From Parapedobacter sp964498395 (GTDB lineage: Bacteria; Bacteroidota; Bacteroidia; Sphingobacteriales; Sphingobacteriaceae), in the NCBI GenBank assembly GCA_964498395.1, contig CAZCHE010000003.1, forward strand, positions 372,001 through 436,000: 64,000 bases of DNA. Reading direction: 5' to 3'. Numbering within the stretch: position 1 is the first letter of the stretch; each line of letters begins with the position of its first letter. The translations under genes and the position numbers were made by a program. The notes under the pieces were generated by a model, which did no database searches, was not told where the DNA came from, and saw only the letters and a program-made list of their open reading frames with translations. Shown here in pieces: positions 16,214 to 23,924 of this stretch.

Positions 16214-17545
16214 CTAAAACCCGGTGATGATGCGAATCCCACCATTGGTGAAATTCATATCTTCCCTGGACAGGCTTCCTATGGGGAGTTTGAAATAGGG
16301 CTCTACCGACAATTGGAGTTTGCGGGATAACGGCATCGTCCGCCCTAACGAAAAATTCACGAAGCCAGTATAGCCGCGACCTTCCAACGGCTCTTGGGCA
16401 GCCCGCTCTGCTGAATATACCGCCCGTACCGAAGACTCCAAATCTTTATATCCGCCACTGTTACTGCCAAATGTCGGCTGGTTAATACGGTCTACGTAAT
16501 GGTTGGTCCGCTGCTCGTTCAGGATGGTCAAAAAGGATACCCCTACTGATGTATAAAAGCGCGTTGTCACATGGTACTTCAAATCCAGTGGCACATCCAT
16601 TGCCAGCACACTGCTGGTCACCGAAGTGACTTCTCGATACGAGGATGATACCCCGTTTGCGAAACCATTGTTGTATGTCGCTGATGCATCCAAATAACGG
16701 GCAGACGCATTCCCCCGCTGCTGGTTCTGCGCGACTCCCATCTCACTGATGGACAAGCCCGACCCCAGTGAAAATTTGTCTGATAGTCGATAGGCAACGG
16801 CTATCCCTCCCCCGATATTGATCTTTTCGCTCGTCAATGATGGTGAAATAGCCACCCCTAAATCCCATTTCTTCGTTGCACGCGCCACATCGGTGCTTTC
16901 ATGGGCATATGCGGTATTTGCGGCGTTCCCATCAAACAGCCCATCATGAACGATTTCACCTACTGCTTGTTGCTGACCCGGTGATGTCGCGGGCACCTCG
17001 GTATCGGAAACGGGGGGGCTGTCTATTGCATTTGCCGCCAGTAGGCTCGTATGATCCTGCAAGCTGTCAGCCTGTTGGATTTCCGCGGCCGCTGCCACCA
17101 AAGACTGTGGTGCCACCTCGGGTTTATCCCCATCGCTAATCTGTATCGCATTCGACACGGATTTGGAAACTGCAGCAACCCGGCCTACCTTACTGACCGG
17201 GATCGTTCGGTCGGGTGCAGTCGATAGGGTTGCTACGTCTGGCACCACGGATTCCGCGGGGCGTTCTGTTTCTGCCACTGGCGGTGCAGGAGGCAGTTCC
17301 ACGTCGTGTTGTGCCAAGTCTATTTTTTCCACACCCTGCCAATCAATCGTCCAAACCCATATGCCTGCCGTGAGTAGCAATACCGCAGCCGCCCAATACG
17401 GCCACTGGATCATTCTCCGTTTAGGTGCAATGCCATATTTGGCCGAAAACTGCTCCCAAGCCCCTTCCCGATAGGGTGCGGCATGGTTACGCAGTGTTTC
17501 CGCCATGCGTTTTATTAATTCTTTATTTTTCTCTTGCTCGTTCAT
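16214..17545 (-). CDS. Putative trans-envelope anti-sigma/outer-membrane beta-barrel protein
   Basis: A 443-residue protein with an unusual layout. Residues 1-48 are cytosolic and contain KRMAETLRNHAAPYREGAWEQF-like sequence (split: MAETLRNHAAPYREGAW, EQFSAKYG), resembling the short anti-sigma segment common next to Bacteroidota ECF factors. Residues 49-67 form one membrane helix (PYWAAAVLLLTAGIWVWTI). Residues 68-225 are a low-complexity Pro/Ala/Val-rich linker. Residues 226-443 look like a PorT/OMP_b-brl beta-barrel with strands such as WDLGVAISPSL, VLAMDVPLDLKYHV and RFYTSVGVSF, ending in Phe. There is no cleavable signal peptide. It follows the ECF sigma gene by 26 bases and is probably its regulator. 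Function is inferred from architecture and context. Confidence 0.75.
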   Translation of the reverse strand: MNEQEKNKELIKRMAETLRNHAAPYREGAWEQFSAKYGIAPKRRMIQWPYWAAAVLLLTAGIWVWTIDWQGVEKIDLAQHDVELPPAPPVAETERPAESVVPDVATLSTAPDRTIPVSKVGRVAAVSKSVSNAIQISDGDKPEVAPQSLVAAAAEIQQADSLQDHTSLLAANAIDSPPVSDTEVPATSPGQQQAVGEIVHDGLFDGNAANTAYAHESTDVARATKKWDLGVAISPSLTSEKINIGGGIAVAYRLSDKFSLGSGLSISEMGVAQNQQRGNASARYLDASATYNNGFANGVSSSYREVTSVTSSVLAMDVPLDLKYHVTTRFYTSVGVSFLTILNEQRTNHYVDRINQPTFGSNSGGYKDLESSVRAVYSAERAAQEPLEGRGYTGFVNFSLGRTMPLSRKLQLSVEPYFKLPIGSLSREDMNFTNGGIRIITGF

Positions 17546-17571
17546 TTCAACCCTTGAAGCAATCCATTATC

Positions 17572-18180
17572 TTATCGAAACCCTGCCGTAATTTTTACGG
17601 ACTCGACATAAAGCTGCCGCAATTTTTTCTTTGCTCGTGTTAAATAAGTTCTAGAGGTACTCTCCGGAATATCCAGCATCGTCGAAACCTCTTCGTGGGA
17701 GTATCCCTCTATCTCATACAGGTTAAAAATCGCACGTTGGATTTCCGGCAACCGGGCCAGCAATTTCATGATATCTTCCACATGCAACGCCTCCGACACA
17801 TCTACCCGCTGCGGCTCGATATCCGCCTCATTTACCTCGTCCAGTACGATCAATTGTTTTTGTCCACGTAAAAAATCAATCGATATATTCACCGCGATCC
17901 GCGCCAACCATGCACGGAATGATTTCTCAAACCGATCACCCTCATCCACGCTGTGGAATGTCTCCATCTTATTGAATGCCCTAATGAAACTTTCGTTCGT
18001 CAGTTCCTCGGCATCGTATTCGCTTTTTACATAACGCTGTGTAATGGCCCGGACATAACCATAGCAACTTTTATAGATAAATTCCTTACTTCGCTCATCG
18101 CCTTTTTGGGCACACCCCCTCACCGCACTCTCCAATGACAGCGCGTATTTTCCCTTCAAGTATCGGACATTAAAACTCAC
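17572..18180 (-). CDS. ECF-type RNA polymerase sigma factor
   Basis: A 202-residue sigma-70 family factor with only regions 2 and 4. Region 2 includes FIYKSCYGYVRAITQRYVKSEYDAEELTNESFIRAFNKM (about residues 30-70) and AWLARIAVNISIDFLR; region 4 includes LPEIQRAIFNLYEIEGYSHEEVSTMLDIPESTSRTYLTRAKKKL. It would redirect core polymerase to an unknown regulon. The downstream gene encodes a membrane-spanning protein with an anti-sigma-like N-terminus, which suggests a sigma/anti-sigma pair controlled by the envelope. A -7 box lies upstream at 18222-18229. Confidence 0.92.
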   Translation of the reverse strand: MSFNVRYLKGKYALSLESAVRGCAQKGDERSKEFIYKSCYGYVRAITQRYVKSEYDAEELTNESFIRAFNKMETFHSVDEGDRFEKSFRAWLARIAVNISIDFLRGQKQLIVLDEVNEADIEPQRVDVSEALHVEDIMKLLARLPEIQRAIFNLYEIEGYSHEEVSTMLDIPESTSRTYLTRAKKKLRQLYVESVKITAGFR

Positions 18181-18221
18181 TATGCGGCTACAATACTATT
18201 AATCAGCTCGTTATTTACACG

Positions 18222-18229
18222 CAAATATA
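18222..18229 (-). promoter_or_regulatory. -7 box upstream of the ECF sigma gene
   Basis: TATATTTG on the minus strand, 41 bases before the start at 18180. No TTTG/ATTG is seen 19-20 bases further upstream, so a different sigma (possibly the encoded one) could be used. Confidence 0.4.
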
Positions 18230-18433
18230 CGTTCAATTTGCCGGGCATGTAGCCTATCTCAATAAAAAATAAACCCTTGAACCATATTCAACTGCTCTTA
18301 CCGGTAAAACGTAGCTCCCTGGAAAAGTGCTACACACCGCGCTAATTTTTTCGTGGACGCTTGTTTGCGCACCGTGCCATACGCATAGACAGCCAACGGC
18401 AGATGAAAACCGATGGCCGGCGGCCAAAAGCTG

Positions 18434-18464
18434 ATTGTTAATAGCCAATAAAATGCTATTTTTG
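18434..18464 (+). promoter_or_regulatory. lysS promoter
   Basis: ATTG (18434-18437), 19-base spacer, TATTTTTG (18457-18464), then the lysS ATG at 18486. This is one of the best -33/-7 matches in the window. Confidence 0.65.
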
Positions 18465-18485
18465 CCGGATAATATAAAGACTTCA

Positions 18486-20204
18486 ATGAGTACGGCACTA
18501 TCAGAACAGGAGTTACAACGTCGGCAAGCGCTGGCAGGTCTAGCTGAACTGGGGATAAATCCTTATCCGGCAGCAGCTTTCGAAATCAATGCAACCGCCA
18601 AAGACATCCTTGAAAATTACGAACGTGATAAACTGAACTATAAGAACATCAGTATCGCTGGCCGGATGATGAGCCGCCGTGTCATGGGAAGTGCTTCTTT
18701 TATTGAATTGCAAGATGCTACCGGGCGGATCCAGGTCTATATAAAACGGGATGACCTCTGCCCCGAAGAGGACAAAACCTTATACAACACCGTTTTTAAA
18801 AAACTGTTGGATATTGGTGATTTCGTAGGCATAACGGGTTATGTGTTTACCACCAATTCCGGAGAAATTTCCATCCATGCACAGGCATTTACCTTGTTGG
18901 CAAAATCATTGAAACCACTGCCGGTGGTGAAATCTGCTGATGGGAAAACCTTTGATGCGGTCACCGATCCTGAATTTCGCTACCGCCAACGGTACGTAGA
19001 CTTAGTGGTCAATCCACATGTACGCGATACATTCGTGAAAGTATCCAAAGTAAAAACCGCTATCCGGGAGTTCCTCAACGAACGGGGAGCGTTAGAAGTG
19101 GACACGCCGGTGCTGCAAAGCATTCCGGGAGGAGCCGCAGCCAGGCCCTTCATCACGCACCATAATGCATTGGATATCCCGCTTTACCTCCGCATCGCCA
19201 ACGAGTTATATCTTAAACGACTCATTGTAGGAGGCTACGATTGGGTATACGAATTCAGCCGTAATTTCCGTAATGAGGGCATGGATCGTACGCACAACCC
19301 CGAATTCACCGTACTGGAGTTTTATGTGGCCTACAAAGACTACCTCTGGATGATGGAAATCACCGAAAAGCTCTTCGAGCAGGTTGCCATGGCCACCAAC
19401 GGCAAAACAACCCTGCAAGTGGGCGATCAGGAAATCAACTTCGCGGCACCATATCCACGGGTTAGCATCTATGATGCCATCAAGGAACATACAGGCTTTG
19501 AAGTGGATGGATTGGATGAAGTTGGCCTACGGGATGTTTGCAAGCAATTGGGTATTCCGACAGACGAAAGCATGGGCAAGGGCAAGCTCATTGACGAGAT
19601 TTTCGGGGAGAAATGCGAGCACCACTACATACAGCCGACATTCATCATCGACTATCCGGTAGAAATGAGCCCGTTGACCAAAAAGCATCGCGATAAAGCT
19701 GGCTTAGTGGAACGATTTGAATTGATGGTCAATGGCAAGGAACTGGCCAATGCCTATAGCGAATTGAACGACCCTATCGACCAGCGGGCGCGATTTGAGG
19801 AACAGCTCAAGCTGATGGAACGTGGCGATGATGAGGCGATGTTTATCGACTATGATTTCCTCCGCGCATTGGAATACGGCATGCCACCAACGGCTGGAAT
19901 CGGCATCGGCATCGACCGACTGGCCATGTTGATGACGAATCAACAAAGCATACAGGATGTGCTGTTTTTCCCGCAAATGCGGCCTGAAAAGGTGGTGAAA
20001 CAAGCTAGTATCGGTGATTACCAAGCACAAGGTATACCCGAAGCATGGGTGCCGGTATTGCAGAAAATGGGCTTAACGACCATTGAGGCACTTAAAGCGG
20101 CTAACCCCAATAAGGTATTCAACGATTTAGGCGGTTTACGGAAGAAAATGAAACTGGATGTACCGATGCCTTCGAAAGACGAGGTGCTGAAGTGGTTTGA
20201 TTAG
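18486..20204 (+). CDS. lysS: Lysyl-tRNA synthetase, class II, with C-terminal extension
   Basis: A 572-residue enzyme that charges tRNA-Lys. The ATG at 18486 (MSTALSEQELQRRQAL) lies just after the promoter, so an upstream ATG at 18435 is rejected. An N-terminal OB-fold anticodon-binding domain (IAGRMMSRRVMGSASFIELQDATGRIQVYI-like region, residues 50-150) is followed by class II motifs: motif 2 FEFSRNFRNEGMDRTHNPEFT-type (here VYEFSRNFRNEGMDRTHNPE) and motif 3 GIGIGIDRLAMLMTNQ. About 65 residues after the catalytic core (QGIPEAWVPVLQKMGLTTIE onward) form a helix-hairpin-helix-like tail seen in Bacteroidota enzymes. Confidence 0.97.
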   Translation: MSTALSEQELQRRQALAGLAELGINPYPAAAFEINATAKDILENYERDKLNYKNISIAGRMMSRRVMGSASFIELQDATGRIQVYIKRDDLCPEEDKTLYNTVFKKLLDIGDFVGITGYVFTTNSGEISIHAQAFTLLAKSLKPLPVVKSADGKTFDAVTDPEFRYRQRYVDLVVNPHVRDTFVKVSKVKTAIREFLNERGALEVDTPVLQSIPGGAAARPFITHHNALDIPLYLRIANELYLKRLIVGGYDWVYEFSRNFRNEGMDRTHNPEFTVLEFYVAYKDYLWMMEITEKLFEQVAMATNGKTTLQVGDQEINFAAPYPRVSIYDAIKEHTGFEVDGLDEVGLRDVCKQLGIPTDESMGKGKLIDEIFGEKCEHHYIQPTFIIDYPVEMSPLTKKHRDKAGLVERFELMVNGKELANAYSELNDPIDQRARFEEQLKLMERGDDEAMFIDYDFLRALEYGMPPTAGIGIGIDRLAMLMTNQQSIQDVLFFPQMRPEKVVKQASIGDYQAQGIPEAWVPVLQKMGLTTIEALKAANPNKVFNDLGGLRKKMKLDVPMPSKDEVLKWFD

Positions 20205-20207
20205 TTT

Positions 20208-20255
20208 GGAGACAGAAGAGACCGGAGACAGAAGACCGGAGACAGGAGTCGACAG
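20208..20255. repeat. GGAGACAGAAGACCGGAGAC stutter repeat between lysS and sufE
   Basis: Words GGAGACAGAAGA, GACCGGAGACAG, AAGACCGGAGACAG, GAGTCGACAG fill the gap between the two convergent genes. The same word family lies at 37249-37324. No terminator is seen here otherwise. Confidence 0.6.
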
Positions 20256-20681
20256 CTACGAGTTCACATTAGTTTGCAGCGCCACAGCGTACAGTTTCAT
20301 CTGTTTCACCATTGACAGCAATCCATTGGCACGCGTGGGAGAGAGATGCTCCTTTAATCCGATCTGATCGATAAAATACAGCTCACTATCAGCAATTTCT
20401 TTCGGGGTATGGCCCGACAATACTTTTACCATCAGGGCCACCAATCCTTTGGTGATGATGGCATCACTGTCTGCCGTAAAAATAACCTGTCCATTTTGAT
20501 GGTCGGCGTGCAACCAAACCTTCGATTGGCATCCTTTGATCAGGTACTCGTCTTGTTTATACTGTTCGTCAATCAGCGGCAATTCTTTTCCCAATTGGAT
20601 GATATATTCGTATTTGGCCATCCAATCGTCAAAGAAAGAAAAATCGTCGATAAGTTCGTCTTGTATTTCGTTTATGGTCAC
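20256..20681 (-). CDS. sufE: SufE family sulfur acceptor
   Basis: A 141-residue protein that takes persulfide sulfur from SufS and passes it to the Fe-S scaffold. Motifs: FSFFDDWMAKYEYIIQLGKELP, then the acceptor cysteine in YLIKGCQSKVWL and FTADSDAIITKGLVALMVKVLSG. The start is a GTG at 20681; the next in-frame Met (about residue 21) would remove conserved sequence. It follows sufS in the same direction with a 106-base, repeat-filled gap. Confidence 0.93.
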   Translation of the reverse strand: MTINEIQDELIDDFSFFDDWMAKYEYIIQLGKELPLIDEQYKQDEYLIKGCQSKVWLHADHQNGQVIFTADSDAIITKGLVALMVKVLSGHTPKEIADSELYFIDQIGLKEHLSPTRANGLLSMVKQMKLYAVALQTNVNS

Positions 20682-20683
20682 TC

Positions 20684-20781
20684 GATTTTAGATTTACGAT
20701 TATTGATTTAACAATTCTTTTTTTTAAAGGTATCAATGAACCCTCCTGTGTCGGGTTTTTAGATTTACGATTTTAGATTTT
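20684..20781. repeat. GATTTTAGATTTACGATT stutter repeat between sufS and sufE
   Basis: Two blocks, at 20684-20709 and 20755-20781, are composed of TTTTAGATTTACGATT words with small changes; the space between them is AT-rich. Confidence 0.6.
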
Positions 20782-20787
20782 CTCTTA

Positions 20788-22029
20788 TCATACCAGCATA
20801 GCAGCGGCTTTCTGCACACCTGCGACCAATGTATCAATGTCGGCTTTGGTATTGTACATGGCAATGGAAGCTCTTACCGTTCCCGGAATACCGAAACGAT
20901 CCATTAGCGGTTGTGTACAGTGGTGTCCCGTTCGGACGGCGACCCCTAACTTATCCAGTATCACGCCCACGTCATACGGGTGCGTACCATCCACCAGGAA
21001 TGAAATGACACTCGATTTTTCCTTAGCGTTACCGATGATCCGCAAACCGGGTATTTCGAGCAACCGCTGCGTAGCGTATTCCAGCAATTCATGTTCGTAT
21101 TCAGCGATCTGTTGCAATCCGATAGCATTGAGGTAATCAATGGCATAAGCCAAGCAGATACCGGCCTCGATATTCGGCGTACCGGCTTCAAACTTGAATG
21201 GCAATTCGTTAAAGGTGGTTTTTGTGAATGTCACTTCTTTGATCATATCACCCCCACCCTGGTACGGAGGCATTGCATTGAGCCATTCATCCTTGCCATA
21301 GAGTACGCCTACCCCGGTAGGCCCATACATCTTATGCCCCGAAAAAGCCAAGAAATCCACATCCAATGCCTGCACGTCTATCGGGATGTGCTGAATCGCC
21401 TGCGCCGCATCCAATAGCACGGGAGCACCTACCGCATGGGCCAACGCGATGATTTCGCGTACCGGGTTAATGGTTCCCAAGGTATTGGACACATACGTCA
21501 CCGCCACCATCTTGGTTCGCTCGCTAAGCAGTGCACGGTAAGCATCCATATCCAACTCGCCACTGTCACTAATGGGGATTACCTTCAATATCGCCCCCTT
21601 TTCCTCGCATAGCATCTGCCAAGGCACAATATTGGAATGGTGTTCCATCGCCGATATCACGATTTCGTCGCCTTCATGGACAAAGGCTCGGCCATAGCAA
21701 CTCGCTACGAGGTTGATGCTATCCGTTGTGCCTTTTGTGATGATGATTTCGTGCTCGTGGTTGGCATTGATATAAGGCTGTAGCTTACGCCGGGTTACCT
21801 CATAAGCATCAGTAGCCAATTGGCTCAAGTGGTGCACACCACGGTGCACATTGCTGTTCAATTGGGTATAGTAGTCGACAATGGCATCGATAACCTGCTT
21901 TGGCTTTTGCGTGGTTGCCCCGTTATCCAGGTAAACCAACGGTTTGCCATTTACCGTGCGTGTCAATATCGGGAAGTCTTTCCTAATCCGTTCCACATCA
22001 AATCGCTCCAAAACTGCTGTCCGTTCCAT
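20788..22029 (-). CDS. sufS: Cysteine desulfurase SufS
   Basis: A 413-residue PLP enzyme that removes sulfur from cysteine to form a persulfide for Fe-S assembly. The PLP lysine is in FLAFSGHKMYGPTGVGVLYG, a second pocket motif is AISAMEHHSNIVPWQ, and the persulfide cysteine is in AVRTGHHCTQPLMDRF. The ATG at 22029 (MERTAVLERF) is used; the open frame continues to a TTG at 22038 inside the -7 box. The SufBCD scaffold genes are not in this window. Adjacent sufE is the natural partner. Confidence 0.96.
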   Translation of the reverse strand: MERTAVLERFDVERIRKDFPILTRTVNGKPLVYLDNGATTQKPKQVIDAIVDYYTQLNSNVHRGVHHLSQLATDAYEVTRRKLQPYINANHEHEIIITKGTTDSINLVASCYGRAFVHEGDEIVISAMEHHSNIVPWQMLCEEKGAILKVIPISDSGELDMDAYRALLSERTKMVAVTYVSNTLGTINPVREIIALAHAVGAPVLLDAAQAIQHIPIDVQALDVDFLAFSGHKMYGPTGVGVLYGKDEWLNAMPPYQGGGDMIKEVTFTKTTFNELPFKFEAGTPNIEAGICLAYAIDYLNAIGLQQIAEYEHELLEYATQRLLEIPGLRIIGNAKEKSSVISFLVDGTHPYDVGVILDKLGVAVRTGHHCTQPLMDRFGIPGTVRASIAMYNTKADIDTLVAGVQKAAAMLV

Positions 22030-22035
22030 AGTATG

Positions 22036-22043
22036 CAAAGGTA
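22036..22043 (-). promoter_or_regulatory. -7 box immediately before sufS
   Basis: TACCTTTG on the minus strand, six bases before the sufS ATG. No good -33 element. If used, the transcript would be nearly leaderless. Confidence 0.35.
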
Positions 22044-22263
22044 CGAGTAATTTATTTATTCCGGCAGTGGGGTCGCGTAAAGTTTCGCCGGCTGGTTCCG
22101 TTTACCTTGCTATGCTTTTCGTCGGCCATCGCTCGCCATCTACGTAAAATTTCTGCCACAAACTTGGGTTTTGTCAATTATTTTCAGGAGTTTTATTCGC
22201 TTGTTACCCAAATCAAAATTGAATATGATAAAGATTAATTACTTAGCGAGAACACTCCACACC

Positions 22264-23832
22264 ATGAAACCACTTGGCCTGTGTGTGCTCTTTGTATTGG
22301 CATTAAACCATGCCCATGCACAACCCCAATGGATGATCCAGGAACAGAAGCTGGATCCATTAGTGGAACAAATCGTGAAAGAAGCCAACGAAAATTCACA
22401 ACTGAAGGAATTGGCCTTTGAGTTGCTCGACGTGGTGGGTCCTCGCCTGGTCGGCACGCCGCAGATGAAAAACGCGCATGACTGGGCCATCGGGAAGTTT
22501 ACCGATTGGGGCATCGAATCGCGTTACGAGGAGTTTGGCGAGTGGCGGGGATGGGATCGGGGCATTTCCCATATAGACATGGTGTACCCCCGGGTGAAAA
22601 CACTTGCTGGCACCCAATTGGCCTGGAGCCCCACCACGGGCGGCAAAGCCGTGGAAGGTGAAGTCATTACGCTCCCTGATGTGCAGGATTCCGTCGCATT
22701 CAAAGCCTGGTTGCCCAATGTGAAGGGGAAGTATGTGTTGATTTCAATGCCTCAACCCACCGGAAGACCTGACCATAACTGGGAGGCATTCGCCCGCCCG
22801 GAGTCCATCGAAAAAATGAAAAGAGAACGCGATTCATTGACTGTGCGCTGGAATGATAAGATCAGCGCAACGGGGATGTCTGCCAATTCACTGCCCCGCA
22901 TTTTGGAAGATGCAGGTGCAGCCGGCATTTTATCCAGCTATTGGTCGAGGGAATTCGGATCCAATAAGATCTTCGGTTCACGCACAACAAAGGTTCCCTC
23001 ACTTGATATTTCATTGGAAGATTACGGTATTCTATACCGTTTGGCTGAAGGCGGGCACAAACCCCGCATCAAAGTAGAAACCGACTCCAAGGATTTGGGA
23101 ACCGTACCGACATTCAATACCATCGCCGAGATCAAAGGCACGGAAAAACCAGATGAATATGTCATCCTTTCCGCACATTTCGACTCATGGGAAGGCGGCT
23201 CTGGGGCGACAGACAATGGCTCCGGCACCATCACCATGATGGAGGTGGCGCGTATCTTGAAGAAGCTGTACCCCAACCCTAAACGAACCATCTTGATCGG
23301 TCTTTGGGGAAGTGAGGAACAGGGGCTGAATGGCTCACGTGCTTTTGTATTGGACAATCCCAATATCGTGGAGAAAACACAAGCGGTATTCAACCAAGAC
23401 AATGGAACGGGAAGGGTCGAGAGCATCAATGGTTCGGGATTCCTACATGCTTATGATTTTATGGGGAGGTGGCTCAGTGCTGCCCCACGGGATATCACCC
23501 GAGAAATTAGAACCGATTATCCGGGTTCACCCGGTGGAGGCGGGTCAGACCATGCGTCTTTCATCGCAGCGGGCATCCCTGCATTTATGTTGAGTTCACT
23601 TTCCTGGGGCTATGGCACCATTACTTGGCACACCAACTTGGACACGTATGATAAGCTCATCTTCGATGACCTGACATCGAATGTCATCCTCATTGCTACA
23701 TTGGCTTACCAAGCCAGTGAGGAGCCGGAATTAGTTGATCGCGAAAAGCGCGTCATGCCTTTGGGCAGAGATGGGCAACCTTCGCAGTGGCCGGTCATCC
23801 GCCAACCAAGGCGTACGGGTGTTGGGTATTAG
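22264..23832 (+). CDS. Exported M28 family metallopeptidase
   Basis: A 522-residue zinc aminopeptidase-like protein. ATG 22264 gives a signal peptide (MKPLGLCVLFVLALNHAHA before Gln); an open frame from 22171 lacks this logic. A PA-like insert probably occupies residues about 110-260. Metal-site motifs follow the M28 pattern: VILSAHFDSWEGGSGATDNGSG (His, Asp), LWGSEEQGLNGSRAF (Glu-Glu), and SDHASFIAAGIPAFM. The enzyme probably trims peptides in the periplasm or outside. It diverges from sufS and is closed by a strong terminator at 23865. Confidence 0.9.
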   Translation: MKPLGLCVLFVLALNHAHAQPQWMIQEQKLDPLVEQIVKEANENSQLKELAFELLDVVGPRLVGTPQMKNAHDWAIGKFTDWGIESRYEEFGEWRGWDRGISHIDMVYPRVKTLAGTQLAWSPTTGGKAVEGEVITLPDVQDSVAFKAWLPNVKGKYVLISMPQPTGRPDHNWEAFARPESIEKMKRERDSLTVRWNDKISATGMSANSLPRILEDAGAAGILSSYWSREFGSNKIFGSRTTKVPSLDISLEDYGILYRLAEGGHKPRIKVETDSKDLGTVPTFNTIAEIKGTEKPDEYVILSAHFDSWEGGSGATDNGSGTITMMEVARILKKLYPNPKRTILIGLWGSEEQGLNGSRAFVLDNPNIVEKTQAVFNQDNGTGRVESINGSGFLHAYDFMGRWLSAAPRDITREIRTDYPGSPGGGGSDHASFIAAGIPAFMLSSLSWGYGTITWHTNLDTYDKLIFDDLTSNVILIATLAYQASEEPELVDREKRVMPLGRDGQPSQWPVIRQPRRTGVGY

Positions 23833-23864
23833 CGATCGCGTAACGCAACACGTTTTAAGTTTTC

Positions 23865-23898
23865 AAGGGTATCCATGCTAGATGGATACCCTTTTTCG
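23865..23898 (+). terminator. Terminator after the M28 peptidase gene
   Basis: Perfect 12-base arms AAGGGTATCCAT and ATGGATACCCTT with loop GCTAG, followed by a T run. The convergent minus-strand gene ends at 23925. Confidence 0.9.
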
Positions 23899-23924
23899 GT
23901 TTATAGCACACCTGATTACACAAA

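Larger units (their letters stand above)
18181..18485. other. Divergent intergenic region between the ECF sigma gene and lysS
   Basis: A 305-base gap without a gene. It holds a minus-strand -7 box for the sigma gene (18222-18229) and a plus-strand -33/-7 promoter for lysS (18434-18464). The short frames here have no family features. Confidence 0.6.
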
